Positions 1 through 7,879 of a stretch of DNA of 37,427 nucleotides are shown piece after piece. Below the pieces are notes generated by a model, which was not told the origin of the DNA, did not search any database, and was given only the letters and a program-made list of their open reading frames with translations. The stretch's first letter is position 1, and every line of letters starts with the position of its first letter. Source of the stretch: Planctomycetota bacterium (GTDB lineage: Bacteria > Planctomycetota > Planctomycetia > Pirellulales > Lacipirellulaceae); contig JABDGM010000041.1 of assembly GCA_013286045.1 (NCBI GenBank), positions 190 to 37,616 of the forward strand, in the 5' to 3' direction. The position numbers were made by a program, and so were the translations under genes.

Positions 1-2
1 GT

Positions 3-2354
3 GTTGGCTCGAACGGCGTAGCCAGCGGAGTGGTAGACGGTCCGGTGATCAGTGCGGACGGCAATGTAGTGGTATTTTCCAGTAATGGGACGAATCTTCA
101 CCCCTTGGACACGACTTTTTATTCAGATACTTTCGCGCGGAACTTACTCACGGGCACGATAAGCTTGGTGAGTGTAAATGCTTCGGGTACTGCCAGCGGC
201 AACCTGTGGAGCGACAAGTACGAAGACATTTCTCTAGGAGTAAGCGCGGATGGCGGTGTCGTGTCATTTCTTAGCGACGCGAGTGACCTCGTCACCACAG
301 ATTTCGACGGCAAACCCGATTTGTTCGTGCGTGATTTGCCAGGCGGATCGACGCAGCTAGTAACGAAATTCGATTTGACTACGCCGTCGACGACGGGCGG
401 CGGCAGCTCGACCACCGATCAAAACGCGGTGAGCGCGGACGGTCGATATGTAGTATTCGTGAGCCAAGCGCAGAATCTGGTGGCGGGCTTAGACATTCGA
501 CCAGACACGGAGAATGTGTATCGAATGGATCGGGCGACTGGCCATATCGATCTTGTGAGCATCAATGTCAATGGTACCGGCTGCGGAAACAACGATTCCG
601 ACACGCCGGTGATTAGTGCGGATGGCAGCGTCGTCGTGTTCACAAGCGAAGCCACGAACCTGGATTCCTCTGCCTCAACCGGCGCTACACAGATCTTTGC
701 GCGAAACTTTGTAACTGGCACGACAACGCTTGTAAGCGTAAATATGGCCGGGAACAAAGGCGGGAACCGTTCGTCCGGTGAACCCACTATCAGTGCTGAT
801 GGGACGGTCGTCGCTTTTTACAGCAGTGCTAACGACCTGCAGCCGCTCAATACGAATGGCATCAATGAGGTTTACGCGCGGAATCTTGTAACGGGCACGA
901 CCTACCTGGTGAGTGTCAGTTCGGATGGCACGGCGACTGGAAATGGCACTTCGGATAAACCCGTAATCAGCGCAGAAGGGCGCGTTGTGGCATTCGAAAG
1001 CGAGGCGACGAACCTGGATCCAGCAAAGACGGACGGCACCCGCGACGATATCTTTGCGCGAGACTTGCAGACAGGAAGGACGTACCTTGTGAGCAACCGG
1101 AATTTGGAGACTTTGAATCGTAGCGCACTTGCCCCGGTGATCTCCGCGAATGGCAATGTAGTAGCGTACAACCTATTAGATGGTGGCGTCTACGCAAGAA
1201 ACATCGTGACGGGAACGGACTATGTGGTCAGCATCGATCCGACCGGAACTTTCGTCGGTAGTGGCATTGAACAAGTGATCAGCGCTGACGGTACCGTCGT
1301 GGCGTTCCGCAATACGACTTCGAGACCGCTGGGCACGTCGGTGTTTTCGATTTATGCGCATAACCTGCTGACGAACACAACTTTCTTGGTGAGCATGAAT
1401 TCGGCGGGAGTGAGCGCGAATGGATATTCCGCTAACCCATCTATTAGCGCCGACGGCAATATCATTGTGTTCCATAGCCAAGCCACCAACCTGAATAGTC
1501 TCAAGACTAATGGGAACTACGACGATGTTTTCGCGCGCAACCTCTTCACCGGTACGACCTATCTCCTGAGCTCCAATGTGGATGGTACTGCCAGTGGGAA
1601 TGCGGACTCTCCCTATGGTTTAGGCGTCAGTGCGGACGGGCGTGTGGTTGTGTTCTTAAGCGATGCAAGCAATCTTGTTCAGGGTGACACCAATTCCTCC
1701 ACGGATGTGTTTGCCGCAACCATTCCGAATGCGTCGAGGCAGTTGGGGGACTACAACCAAAATAACGCCGTGGACGCAGCCGACTACGTGCTATGGCGGA
1801 GCAAAGCGGGGACAACGGAGGTCGCGCCTTACTCGGGTGCGGATGGCAGCGGGAACGGGAGTGTGGGTGCTGAAGACTACAACGTGTGGCGTGCGCATTT
1901 CGGCCAAACGTTGCCAGCGGTTGGCGCGGGCACGGCAGGTGGTGTGAAATCATCAGCGGCTCCTGTTGCGCTTGTGGATGAATCTACCGAGGTTGCAACC
2001 ACAATGGGTATCCGCGCATACGAGCAAGTCCAATCGGTGGAGATACCACGAACGGGCAGCGAGAAGCAGGCAGTCGATCAGCGCGAGGGCATTTCGCGTA
2101 TTCTAGTTTCTGATTCTTCACCTTTCGCCGCTTTCAAGCCAGCTATTCGCGGGTCGGTCGACGTGCGACGGTCGTTTGCTACAACCCGACGCGATGATGC
2201 TTTATTGGCCTGGTCTGCGCCGCAGCTTACTGCCAAAGAGCCGACTGCAGAAATAGGCTCAGCCGAGACTTGGGCAACCGACGACGTGACTTATGCGGAC
2301 GACTCCCACTTGGATTTTCTCGAAGAGGCGTTCGCACAGTTATCGAGCAAGTAG
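3..2354 (+). CDS. Secreted propeller-repeat protein with dockerin-like domain, 5' end cut by the window
   Basis: The reading frame is open to the first base, so the gene starts outside the window; the GTG at 30 is internal to a repeat and is not a credible start. 783 residues are visible. Ten copies of a repeat of very roughly 55-60 residues can be counted from the motif [VGATS][IV]SA[DEN]G followed by a VVxF strand, then an FARNL.TGTT.LVS strand. This resembles TolB/PD40 beta-propeller blades. A paired dockerin-like motif follows (about bases 1746-1925: GDYNQNNAVDAADYVLWR, then EDYNVWR), a putative Ca-binding module common in planctomycete secreted proteins. About 140 more residues end in FLEEAFAQLSSK. 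There is no PEP-CTERM motif and no transmembrane tail. It ends 50 bp from the convergent DUF6629-like gene. Extracellular location and a binding or scaffolding role are inferred. Confidence 0.85.
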   Translation, partial: VGSNGVASGVVDGPVISADGNVVVFSSNGTNLHPLDTTFYSDTFARNLLTGTISLVSVNASGTASGNLWSDKYEDISLGVSADGGVVSFLSDASDLVTTDFDGKPDLFVRDLPGGSTQLVTKFDLTTPSTTGGGSSTTDQNAVSADGRYVVFVSQAQNLVAGLDIRPDTENVYRMDRATGHIDLVSINVNGTGCGNNDSDTPVISADGSVVVFTSEATNLDSSASTGATQIFARNFVTGTTTLVSVNMAGNKGGNRSSGEPTISADGTVVAFYSSANDLQPLNTNGINEVYARNLVTGTTYLVSVSSDGTATGNGTSDKPVISAEGRVVAFESEATNLDPAKTDGTRDDIFARDLQTGRTYLVSNRNLETLNRSALAPVISANGNVVAYNLLDGGVYARNIVTGTDYVVSIDPTGTFVGSGIEQVISADGTVVAFRNTTSRPLGTSVFSIYAHNLLTNTTFLVSMNSAGVSANGYSANPSISADGNIIVFHSQATNLNSLKTNGNYDDVFARNLFTGTTYLLSSNVDGTASGNADSPYGLGVSADGRVVVFLSDASNLVQGDTNSSTDVFAATIPNASRQLGDYNQNNAVDAADYVLWRSKAGTTEVAPYSGADGSGNGSVGAEDYNVWRAHFGQTLPAVGAGTAGGVKSSAAPVALVDESTEVATTMGIRAYEQVQSVEIPRTGSEKQAVDQREGISRILVSDSSPFAAFKPAIRGSVDVRRSFATTRRDDALLAWSAPQLTAKEPTAEIGSAETWATDDVTYADDSHLDFLEEAFAQLSSK

Positions 2355-2404
2355 CTCAGCCGTCTTGCGCACCCGCTCTATCGATTCAAAGGGCTGGCTG
2401 GTTT

Positions 2405-3031
2405 CTACGGCGACGTCGCGTCGTCGCTTACCATCGCAGCGTAGACGAGTACAAACGCGGCGTAGAACGACACGTAGAAGCACCAGTAGCTTGCGGCGCT
2501 GTCGGTGTAGATGTAGCTCACGGTCGCCCAGAACCAGCCCCAGGAGACGATCAGCAGGCTCTGCCAGAAGGGGCGCCACCAGAGCAGAAATGGTGTTCCG
2601 ATCACTAACGCCCAGAGACTGTAGGCCCAGATTGCAAATGCAGGCGGGTTCTGCGGCGAATACCAATTGAGATGTCCCTCGGGAGTGACCTGCGTGTGCG
2701 TCGGCTGGTACATGACGCGCGCACCCACGACGATCGTGAGGCCCAGCATCAGCAGCAGATAGAACGGGACTCTTCGGTTACGGACGGGGAGAACGAATGT
2801 CGAACCGAACAAGGGGCCCCAAGCTTGTGCGAGTAAGGCGAGCGGAATTAGGGCGATCGTTAGTAGCTGATTGACGACGCCGTGGGGTGTGGGGCCATCT
2901 AGCCAGAGCGCTCCCTCGACCCACTGCATGGCGGTGATACCCATGAGTGCGACGGCCGCGAATTTTAAATGCGGGTGTCGGCGCCGCAACAGATACGCGG
3001 CCGCGCCATAGGAACAGCCGCCGGCCAACAC
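2405..3031 (-). CDS. DUF6629-like multi-pass membrane protein
   Basis: A 208-residue hydrophobic protein when counted from the GTG at 3031, with about six predicted membrane segments and an aromatic-rich C-terminus. Reading further upstream in frame gives ICFNATSSVLAGG, which strongly recalls the MCFSATAS start of the DUF6629 family. In that alignment the Met position is an ATC codon at 3055-3053, preceded by AGAGG about 9 nt upstream. The frame closes at the TAG shared with the upstream gene at 3071-3073, and there is no ATG, GTG or TTG between that stop and the GTG. The true start may therefore be ATC at 3055 (216 residues), or the GTG at 3031 with loss of the conserved N-terminus. It is the last gene of the NfeD group. 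No biochemical function is known to me. The family assignment rests on the N-terminal pattern and the QWVEGALWL motif. Confidence 0.75.
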   Translation of the reverse strand: MLAGGCSYGAAAYLLRRRHPHLKFAAVALMGITAMQWVEGALWLDGPTPHGVVNQLLTIALIPLALLAQAWGPLFGSTFVLPVRNRRVPFYLLLMLGLTIVVGARVMYQPTHTQVTPEGHLNWYSPQNPPAFAIWAYSLWALVIGTPFLLWWRPFWQSLLIVSWGWFWATVSYIYTDSAASYWCFYVSFYAAFVLVYAAMVSDDATSP

Positions 3032-3070
3032 ACTCGACGTCGCATTGAAACAGATGGCTGAGGTCCTCTT

Positions 3071-3670
3071 CTACGCCAGCGGGTCGCCGAGAGGCTCGAT
3101 GTCGAAATCGTCGATCGGTTGGGAGAGGATGTCTTTGATTTCTTTTGAGGACTGGTGGCCGGGGCGTTGGTCTTTGGCGGCGGGGCTGACAATGACGCGA
3201 TTGGCGCGGACTTCGGTGATGACGACGTAGGTGCCGGGCTCGATGGGTTGGCCGCCTTGGGTGGTGGCGTCGATGACCTGGCCGTCGACTTCGACGGCGC
3301 CGCTGGGGAGCATTTTGGAGCGGGTGATGCCGACGCGGCCGATGAGCGCGCGGCGGGAGTCTTCGGGGAGGACATCGTTGTCGGTGAGTGGTTCGCCGAG
3401 GAAGGCTTTTCCCATGGGCGTTTTGGGCCAGTATTTAAAGGCGGTGGCGATGAGGATGGGGACGACGATCACCGTGGCGGCGGCGAAGGCGAGGCCGGTG
3501 AATGGGCCGGTCGTCGGGCTTTGCAGCGAGGCGACGACGATCGCGCCGATGAAGGCTGCGCCGGAGAGGATGCTGATGAGGCCGCCGGTCGGGATGAAGA
3601 CTTCGAGAACGACGAGCGCGCAGCCGGCGACCATGAGGAGAATGGCCCAGGCTATGTCGGGGATGACCAT
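3071..3670 (-). CDS. NfeD family membrane protein, short form
   Basis: 199 residues. The N-terminal part has three or four hydrophobic segments, including LEVFIPTGGLISILSGAAF, a typical NfeD membrane motif. The C-terminal part contains a small OB-fold-like domain (about residues 108-160: G.vG...s.mlPsGav..dGq.iDa...g.pIepGt.V.Itev..nrViV). A charged tail of about 40 residues follows. Short NfeD proteins lack the ClpP-like protease domain and are thought to partner with SPFH (stomatin-like) proteins or with a separate protease in membrane quality control. Here the full-length NfeD gene lies immediately upstream on the same strand. A perfect TATAAT box about 60 nt before the ATG suggests the gene also has its own promoter. 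The stop codon lies 16 nt before the possible ATC start of the DUF6629-like gene. Confidence 0.9.
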   Translation of the reverse strand: MVIPDIAWAILLMVAGCALVVLEVFIPTGGLISILSGAAFIGAIVVASLQSPTTGPFTGLAFAAATVIVVPILIATAFKYWPKTPMGKAFLGEPLTDNDVLPEDSRRALIGRVGITRSKMLPSGAVEVDGQVIDATTQGGQPIEPGTYVVITEVRANRVIVSPAAKDQRPGHQSSKEIKDILSQPIDDFDIEPLGDPLA

Positions 3671-3730
3671 GCTCGTAAAGAAGGCTTTTGGTGGGCGGTG
3701 GTTCGCGATGCGAAGTTTGAGTCTGCGTGA

Positions 3731-3736
3731 ATTATA
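3731..3736 (-). promoter_or_regulatory. Candidate -10 box before the short NfeD gene
   Basis: Reading the minus strand, TATAAT occupies 3736 to 3731 in the context GCTATAATTC, about 60 nt upstream of the ATG at 3670. No good -35 hexamer is present at 16-18 nt spacing, so the promoter call rests on the -10 alone. The long NfeD gene has the same CTATAATTC core at a similar distance from its start. Confidence 0.4.
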
Positions 3737-3801
3737 GCGGGTGGAATGGGGGGGCGGCCATGAAATGGAGAATGCCAGCAGCGCGTAGAGGAAAATGGGA
3801 A

Positions 3802-3831
3802 GAAACGAACCACGGAAACACCAAAGGCACC
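3802..3831. repeat. A-rich CACGGAAACACC-type intergenic repeat remnant
   Basis: A stretch of the type GAAACGAACCACGG / AAACACCAAAGGCAC lies directly after the long NfeD stop. It resembles the low-complexity ACCACGAAGGCACAAAG-type sequences often seen between planctomycete genes. A similar stretch lies at 6301-6331, so the two copies flank the long NfeD gene. Function unknown. Confidence 0.35.
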
Positions 3832-3832
3832 G

Positions 3833-6178
3833 TTATTCCGTTTCAATCGCGTGAACCATCACGCGGTTGCCGCGCGTTTTGGTGACGACGATTTTTGCGC
3901 CGCGGTCGATGGGGAGGCCGTCGGCGATTACGTCGACGAGCTGGCCGTTGAACTCGGCTTTGCCGGAGGGCATGAGATTCGTGGCGGCGACGCCCTGTTG
4001 GCCGAGGAGGTGGGAGAAATCGGCGAGCGACTCGCGGTAGTCGAGGTCGATGAGCTCTTCTTCGGGGGTCGGGTTGAGGAGCAGCTTGCGGAAGATGGGC
4101 GCGTTTGGCAGGTAACGCCGAAGGGCGATCGACGTGGCGATGACGAGGAGGCTTGCCGTCGCGACGATCGAGAGGGAATGGCGGAGCTCGATCATTTGCG
4201 ATTCGGTGCGTGGGAGGATGAACGTTTGCGTAGCGAAAACGAGTGAGGCGAGAATCATCACTCCGCCGCCGAGACCGAAGATGGCCAGGCCGGGGAGGAC
4301 CAGCACTTCGATGAGGATGCAGAAGATGCCGCCGAGGAACAGGAGAACTTCGAGCCATTCGGCGGTGCCGTGGAGGAAGTAGCTCCAGAAAAAGAGAATG
4401 AATGCGACGGCAGCGACAAACGCGCCGATGCCGACGCCGGGGCTGTGGAGCTCGATGTAAATGCCGACGAAGCCGATGACGAGCAGCAGGATGGCGAGGC
4501 CTGGCGACGACAGGGCTTCGATGAGCTCGAGGGCCCAATTGGGTTGGGCGACGCGGATTTCGCCGTCGATGCCATAGGCTTGTTTGAGATCGTCGAAGTT
4601 GTCGACGACGTGGGTGACGACGCCGAGCTCCTTGGCCTGGTTGGCGGTCATTCGGAGCGCTTCGCCGGCGGGTTTGACGCGAGCGCCGCGGCGCCAGTTA
4701 TCGGCGTCGGGCTGGGATTTGGCTTCTTCGGTCGAGAAGTAGCGGACTTCGCCGGACTTCGTGTTTTGGTAAGCGAAAAGATCGATGCTGGGGTCGATGA
4801 GTGCGGTGAGAAGCGACCAGCTGTGCGGGACTTTTTTGGAGAGCGAGTCGCGGATTGTGTCGCGGGTGTCGTCGAGCGTGGGGCGATCTATGGGCATCGT
4901 GCCTTTGCCGCCGACGTGAGATTCGGGCTGCATGACGAGCTGATCGCAGGCAAGCGCGATCAAGGCGGCTCCGCCGCTCGCGTCGACGGGGACGTACGCG
5001 ACGGTTTGCACTTCGGAGGCGTTCAGGTTGGCAATCGTATCGGCGAGTTCTTTGCAATCGTCGAGTCGGCCGCCGGAGCTATCGATCGTGAATCCGACCC
5101 AATTCATTTTTCGCTTAGAGATTTCCTCGCCGAGCATGGTTTGAATTTGGTGGACTTTGCGACGCGTGATGGGCCCTTCAATTTGAATGCGGACGGGACG
5201 CCAGTTGCCGAGCATCGACTGATCTTGTTTGAGGGCGGCGGCGGGGACGCCGAGGCCGCGGGCGAGAGAGTCCACATCGCTCGTGAGTAGGACGCCGAAG
5301 TCGCGGCCATCGCGGCCGGTGAAGCTGCCGAGTGCGCCGGCGGGCTTGAGAACGTCTTGCGAAATGATGGTGTGCTTCTTTTGGAGCGCTTCGAGATCCT
5401 CTTTGAGGATGTACTCGGTGCCGGAGTCGGTTTCGACCTTGAGGACTTCGCGTCGGCGGTCGACCATTCCGAGGGCAATGGCGAGTGGCAGCGTACGTTT
5501 GGCTTCGGTCACGGCGGTGTACGCGCTGATGACGTTGGGATCGACGGGCTGGCTGGCGTCGACGTCGACGGTGGCTTCGCCGAGTTCGGCTTCGGGGGCG
5601 ATCGCGATTTTTTCGCAAGCGAGGGCGATGAGAACGCCGTGGCCTTTGATCGTGTGGGGGATGTAGGCGACGGTTTTGACGGCCGACATCTCGCGGCTGG
5701 TGAGGAAATTGGCGAGCGACAGGGCGCGCGTGAAATCGGTGCCTTCGCCGTTAGTGCCGTGCTTAGTTGTCAGTTCGAGGACGAGCGTGGGGCGGCGGTT
5801 TTTTGATTTTGGTTGGCGATTCAGATCGTCGACGACGCGCTGGATCGCGCTGATGACGTTGGCATCGGCGTTGCCGGTGAGAGGGAGGCGGACGCGGATG
5901 AGCTGGGCCTGGCCAAGGTCTTCGGGGGAAGGATTGGAGGCTTCTGCCTTGGGTTCTTTTACTTCGGGTTTTGCTTCCGGCGTCGTTTCAGGTTTTGACT
6001 CTGCCGTGGGATCGAGGAAATCTCGGGCCGCGGCTTCGGCGTCATCCGACGACGGTTGTTTTCCGGCGGTGGCGGCGAGGGTAGGTACCGCACTGCTGAG
6101 GGCGGCTAGAAAAATCAACGAGAGCGCCGTGCAGGCCGGATAGAGCGGTGAACGGCGATACGGCACGATTCGGGTCAT
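3833..6178 (-). CDS. NfeD family membrane-bound ClpP-class serine protease-like protein, two tandem ClpP-like domains
   Basis: 781 residues from the ATG at 6178. A longer reading to 6460 would run through the promoter and is rejected. The chosen start gives a signal peptide (about residues 1-36), and AAGGA lies about 12 nt upstream. A Pro/Glu/Lys linker (about 38-88) is followed by two ClpP/crotonase-like domains (about 92-240 and 328-530), each with the AYIPH../AYVPV..GG.ALIALAC strand-turn pattern. Then come about five membrane segments (about 556-690) with the NfeD motif IYIELHSPGVGIGAF, and a C-terminal OB-like domain (about 725-781). Classical NfeD proteases carry a nucleophilic Ser in a ..ASAG.. 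turn. Here the aligned turns read HTIKGHGVLIALA and DASGGAALIALA, so the canonical Ser is absent or displaced in both. Membrane quality control with SPFH proteins is the usual family role; proteolytic activity is doubtful here. Confidence 0.9.
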   Translation of the reverse strand: MTRIVPYRRSPLYPACTALSLIFLAALSSAVPTLAATAGKQPSSDDAEAAARDFLDPTAESKPETTPEAKPEVKEPKAEASNPSPEDLGQAQLIRVRLPLTGNADANVISAIQRVVDDLNRQPKSKNRRPTLVLELTTKHGTNGEGTDFTRALSLANFLTSREMSAVKTVAYIPHTIKGHGVLIALACEKIAIAPEAELGEATVDVDASQPVDPNVISAYTAVTEAKRTLPLAIALGMVDRRREVLKVETDSGTEYILKEDLEALQKKHTIISQDVLKPAGALGSFTGRDGRDFGVLLTSDVDSLARGLGVPAAALKQDQSMLGNWRPVRIQIEGPITRRKVHQIQTMLGEEISKRKMNWVGFTIDSSGGRLDDCKELADTIANLNASEVQTVAYVPVDASGGAALIALACDQLVMQPESHVGGKGTMPIDRPTLDDTRDTIRDSLSKKVPHSWSLLTALIDPSIDLFAYQNTKSGEVRYFSTEEAKSQPDADNWRRGARVKPAGEALRMTANQAKELGVVTHVVDNFDDLKQAYGIDGEIRVAQPNWALELIEALSSPGLAILLLVIGFVGIYIELHSPGVGIGAFVAAVAFILFFWSYFLHGTAEWLEVLLFLGGIFCILIEVLVLPGLAIFGLGGGVMILASLVFATQTFILPRTESQMIELRHSLSIVATASLLVIATSIALRRYLPNAPIFRKLLLNPTPEEELIDLDYRESLADFSHLLGQQGVAATNLMPSGKAEFNGQLVDVIADGLPIDRGAKIVVTKTRGNRVMVHAIETE

Positions 6179-6244
6179 TTGCGACAAAGATCCTTGATCC
6201 GCTAGAACTCCCGCCTGCCGACGTCCCCCTGGCCCCCGGTGCGA

Positions 6245-6273
6245 ATTATAGATGCTTTTGGAGGGGTGGGCAA
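6245..6273 (-). promoter_or_regulatory. Sigma-70-type promoter of the long NfeD gene
   Basis: On the minus strand the -35 hexamer TTGCCC (6273-6268) and the perfect -10 TATAAT (6250-6245) are separated by exactly 17 bp. Transcription would start near 6238 and give a leader of about 60 nt before the ATG at 6178. The -35 matches the consensus at four of six positions. Confidence 0.6.
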
Positions 6274-6300
6274 AAGTGTGGGTGCGAAGAGGGAGAATGG

Positions 6301-6331
6301 CCGCCAAGAGGCACGAAAAGGCACAAAAAGG
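6301..6331. repeat. A-rich GGCACAAAAAGG-type intergenic repeat remnant
   Basis: CCGCCAAGAGGCACG followed by AAAAGGCACAAAAAGG is a low-complexity stretch built on an AGGCACrAAA unit. It is related to the copy at 3802-3831 on the other side of the NfeD gene. Similar stretches are widespread in planctomycete intergenic DNA. No function can be assigned. Confidence 0.4.
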
Positions 6332-6550
6332 AATTGCTGGTGGGTATTCGCTTTTGGGGTGCAAGCATTGGGAAGATTTGGGTGTTGGGGCGATGCAATT
6401 GGTGCAGGCGTTACGACCGTTACCGAGGTGAGTGTGGAGAAAACGCATCAATCTTGCCACGTGGTAGAGTTGCGAAGGCTGCTGCGGGGGTGCGCGTTAG
6501 CGCGATCCATCTAACACGCGGCGGAAAATTCTTTCGTGGCGAGTTGAAGG

Positions 6551-7813
6551 ATGTCTTTGCCAACTGTTTCTGATCCTACGGACTGTTCGCACGCCGCCGC
6601 TGTAAATGTGGTGCCGATGCCGCCCGCTTCGAATGCTTTGGGGGGCGCGACGGCGCATGTCGCCGCCGGTCGTAAGCAAGGTTCGATTTTTGCGCTGCAC
6701 CTGGTCAATGGCGAGCATTATTCGGGCGCTGAACGCGTGCAGGATTTGCTGGCTCGGCAGTTGCCGCAGTTTGGGTGCGAAGTCGGGTTCGCGTGCGTGA
6801 AGCCGGAGCGCTTTCCGAGCGCGCGGGAAACCAAGACGGCCCCGCTGGTCGAGATGCCGATGCACGGGCGGTTCGATCTGCGGATCGTGAAGCAGTTGGA
6901 AAAACTGTGTCGCGATGAAGACTACGATTTGATTCATGCCCACACGCCGCGGACGGCGCTCGTGGGGCGATTGGCGGCTCGCCGCGCGGGGGTGCCGTTT
7001 GTGTATCACGTTCACAGTCCGGCGGGTCGCGATTCGACGCGGCGCGTTTTTAATTGGATCAACGGGGCGGCGGAGTGGGCGGCGGTGCGCGGGGCGGATC
7101 GGTTGATTACGGTATCGCCCAGCTTGCGAGACTATATGATCGGGCGGCGGATTTCGGCGGAGCGGATCACTTGCGTTCCGAACGGTGTGCCGGCGTCGAG
7201 CTATCTGGCGGAGCGGCGAGTTCCGGCGGGCACTTGGACGCTCGGAACGGTGGCGTTGTTTCGGCCGCGGAAGGGCATTGAAGTGCTGCTCGAGGCGCTC
7301 GCGGTGCTGCGGTCGCGGAACCTGAATGTGCGATTGCGAGCGGTCGGCGGGTTTGAGACGAATATCTACAAGGCGGAAGTGCTAGGGCTGGCGGAGCGGT
7401 TGGATCTGGCGGAGGCGATCGATTGGATCGGCTTCACGCGGAATGTGAACCGTGAGCTGGCGAAGATCCACCTGTTTGTGCTGCCGAGCCTGTTTGGCGA
7501 GGGACTGCCGATGGTTGTGCTCGAGGCGATGGCCGCGGGGCTGCCGGTGGTGGCGTCGCACGTGGAAGGGATACCAGCGGCGATCGCGCATCGGGAGACG
7601 GGGTTGCTCGTCGAACCGGGGAGCGTGAGCCAGCTCGCGCGGTCGATCGAAGAGGTGATCTCCGGCGAGGTGGACTATGAATCGCTGGGGCGCGGGGCTC
7701 GGGTTCGCCACGCGGAGCTATTTTCTGACGTGAAGATGGCGGAAGGCGTGGCGGATGTGTACCGCCAAGTGCTGGCTACGCGGGCGGCGAAGAAGGCTGC
7801 TGCGCGGGCTTAA
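6551..7813 (+). CDS. Glycosyltransferase family 4 protein
   Basis: 420 residues with a GT-B fold pattern. The N-terminal domain opens with a hydrophobic strand and the loop HLVNGEHYSGAERV (about residues 50-62), which recalls the Gly-rich acceptor-side loop of GT4 enzymes, and contains DLIHAHTPRTALVGRLAA. The C-terminal domain has GTVALFRPRKGIEVLLEAL and the EX7E retaining-glycosyltransferase motif, with E317 and E325 in GEGLPMVVLEAMAAGLPVVAS. Family members move a sugar from a nucleotide-sugar to lipid-linked or surface glycans in the cytoplasm. Donor and acceptor cannot be read from sequence. The first 40 residues are not part of the fold, and the AAGG next to the ATG at 6551 is too close for a normal RBS, so the true start may be slightly downstream. 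It is a single gene, divergent from nfeD and convergent with the 7880 gene. Confidence 0.9.
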   Translation: MSLPTVSDPTDCSHAAAVNVVPMPPASNALGGATAHVAAGRKQGSIFALHLVNGEHYSGAERVQDLLARQLPQFGCEVGFACVKPERFPSARETKTAPLVEMPMHGRFDLRIVKQLEKLCRDEDYDLIHAHTPRTALVGRLAARRAGVPFVYHVHSPAGRDSTRRVFNWINGAAEWAAVRGADRLITVSPSLRDYMIGRRISAERITCVPNGVPASSYLAERRVPAGTWTLGTVALFRPRKGIEVLLEALAVLRSRNLNVRLRAVGGFETNIYKAEVLGLAERLDLAEAIDWIGFTRNVNRELAKIHLFVLPSLFGEGLPMVVLEAMAAGLPVVASHVEGIPAAIAHRETGLLVEPGSVSQLARSIEEVISGEVDYESLGRGARVRHAELFSDVKMAEGVADVYRQVLATRAAKKAAARA

Positions 7814-7822
7814 GACGCCCGC
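7804..7822 (+). terminator. Weak hairpin spanning the glycosyltransferase stop codon
   Basis: GCGGGC (7804-7809) and GCCCGC (7817-7822) form a 6-bp GC stem around a 7-nt loop that contains the TAA stop. No T-run follows. It could slow polymerase between these convergent genes but is not a classical intrinsic terminator. Confidence 0.25.
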
Positions 7823-7879
7823 CTTCAGAAACAGGCTGATGAGACGCAAACTGCTTAAGCTGCCTACGAGCGCGGCGTT

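Larger units (their letters stand above)
6179..6550. other. Divergent intergenic region between NfeD and glycosyltransferase genes
   Basis: 372 bp with no convincing gene; the short open frames here overlap promoter sequence and have no RBS or domain logic. The left part contains the minus-strand promoter of the long NfeD gene (6245-6273). The middle contains an A-rich CACGAAAAGGCACAAAAAGG-type repeat at 6301-6331. No clear sigma-70 promoter is seen for the rightward glycosyltransferase gene. Confidence 0.7.

Noticed and set aside
4370..5290. Plus-strand 306-codon open frame inside the long NfeD gene
   Set aside because: It is antisense to a well-supported gene, very acidic, has no domain pattern, and is expected from GC-rich third codon positions.
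6179..6460. N-terminal extension of the long NfeD protein to 6460
   Set aside because: It would run through a good promoter and place 94 residues before a proper signal peptide.
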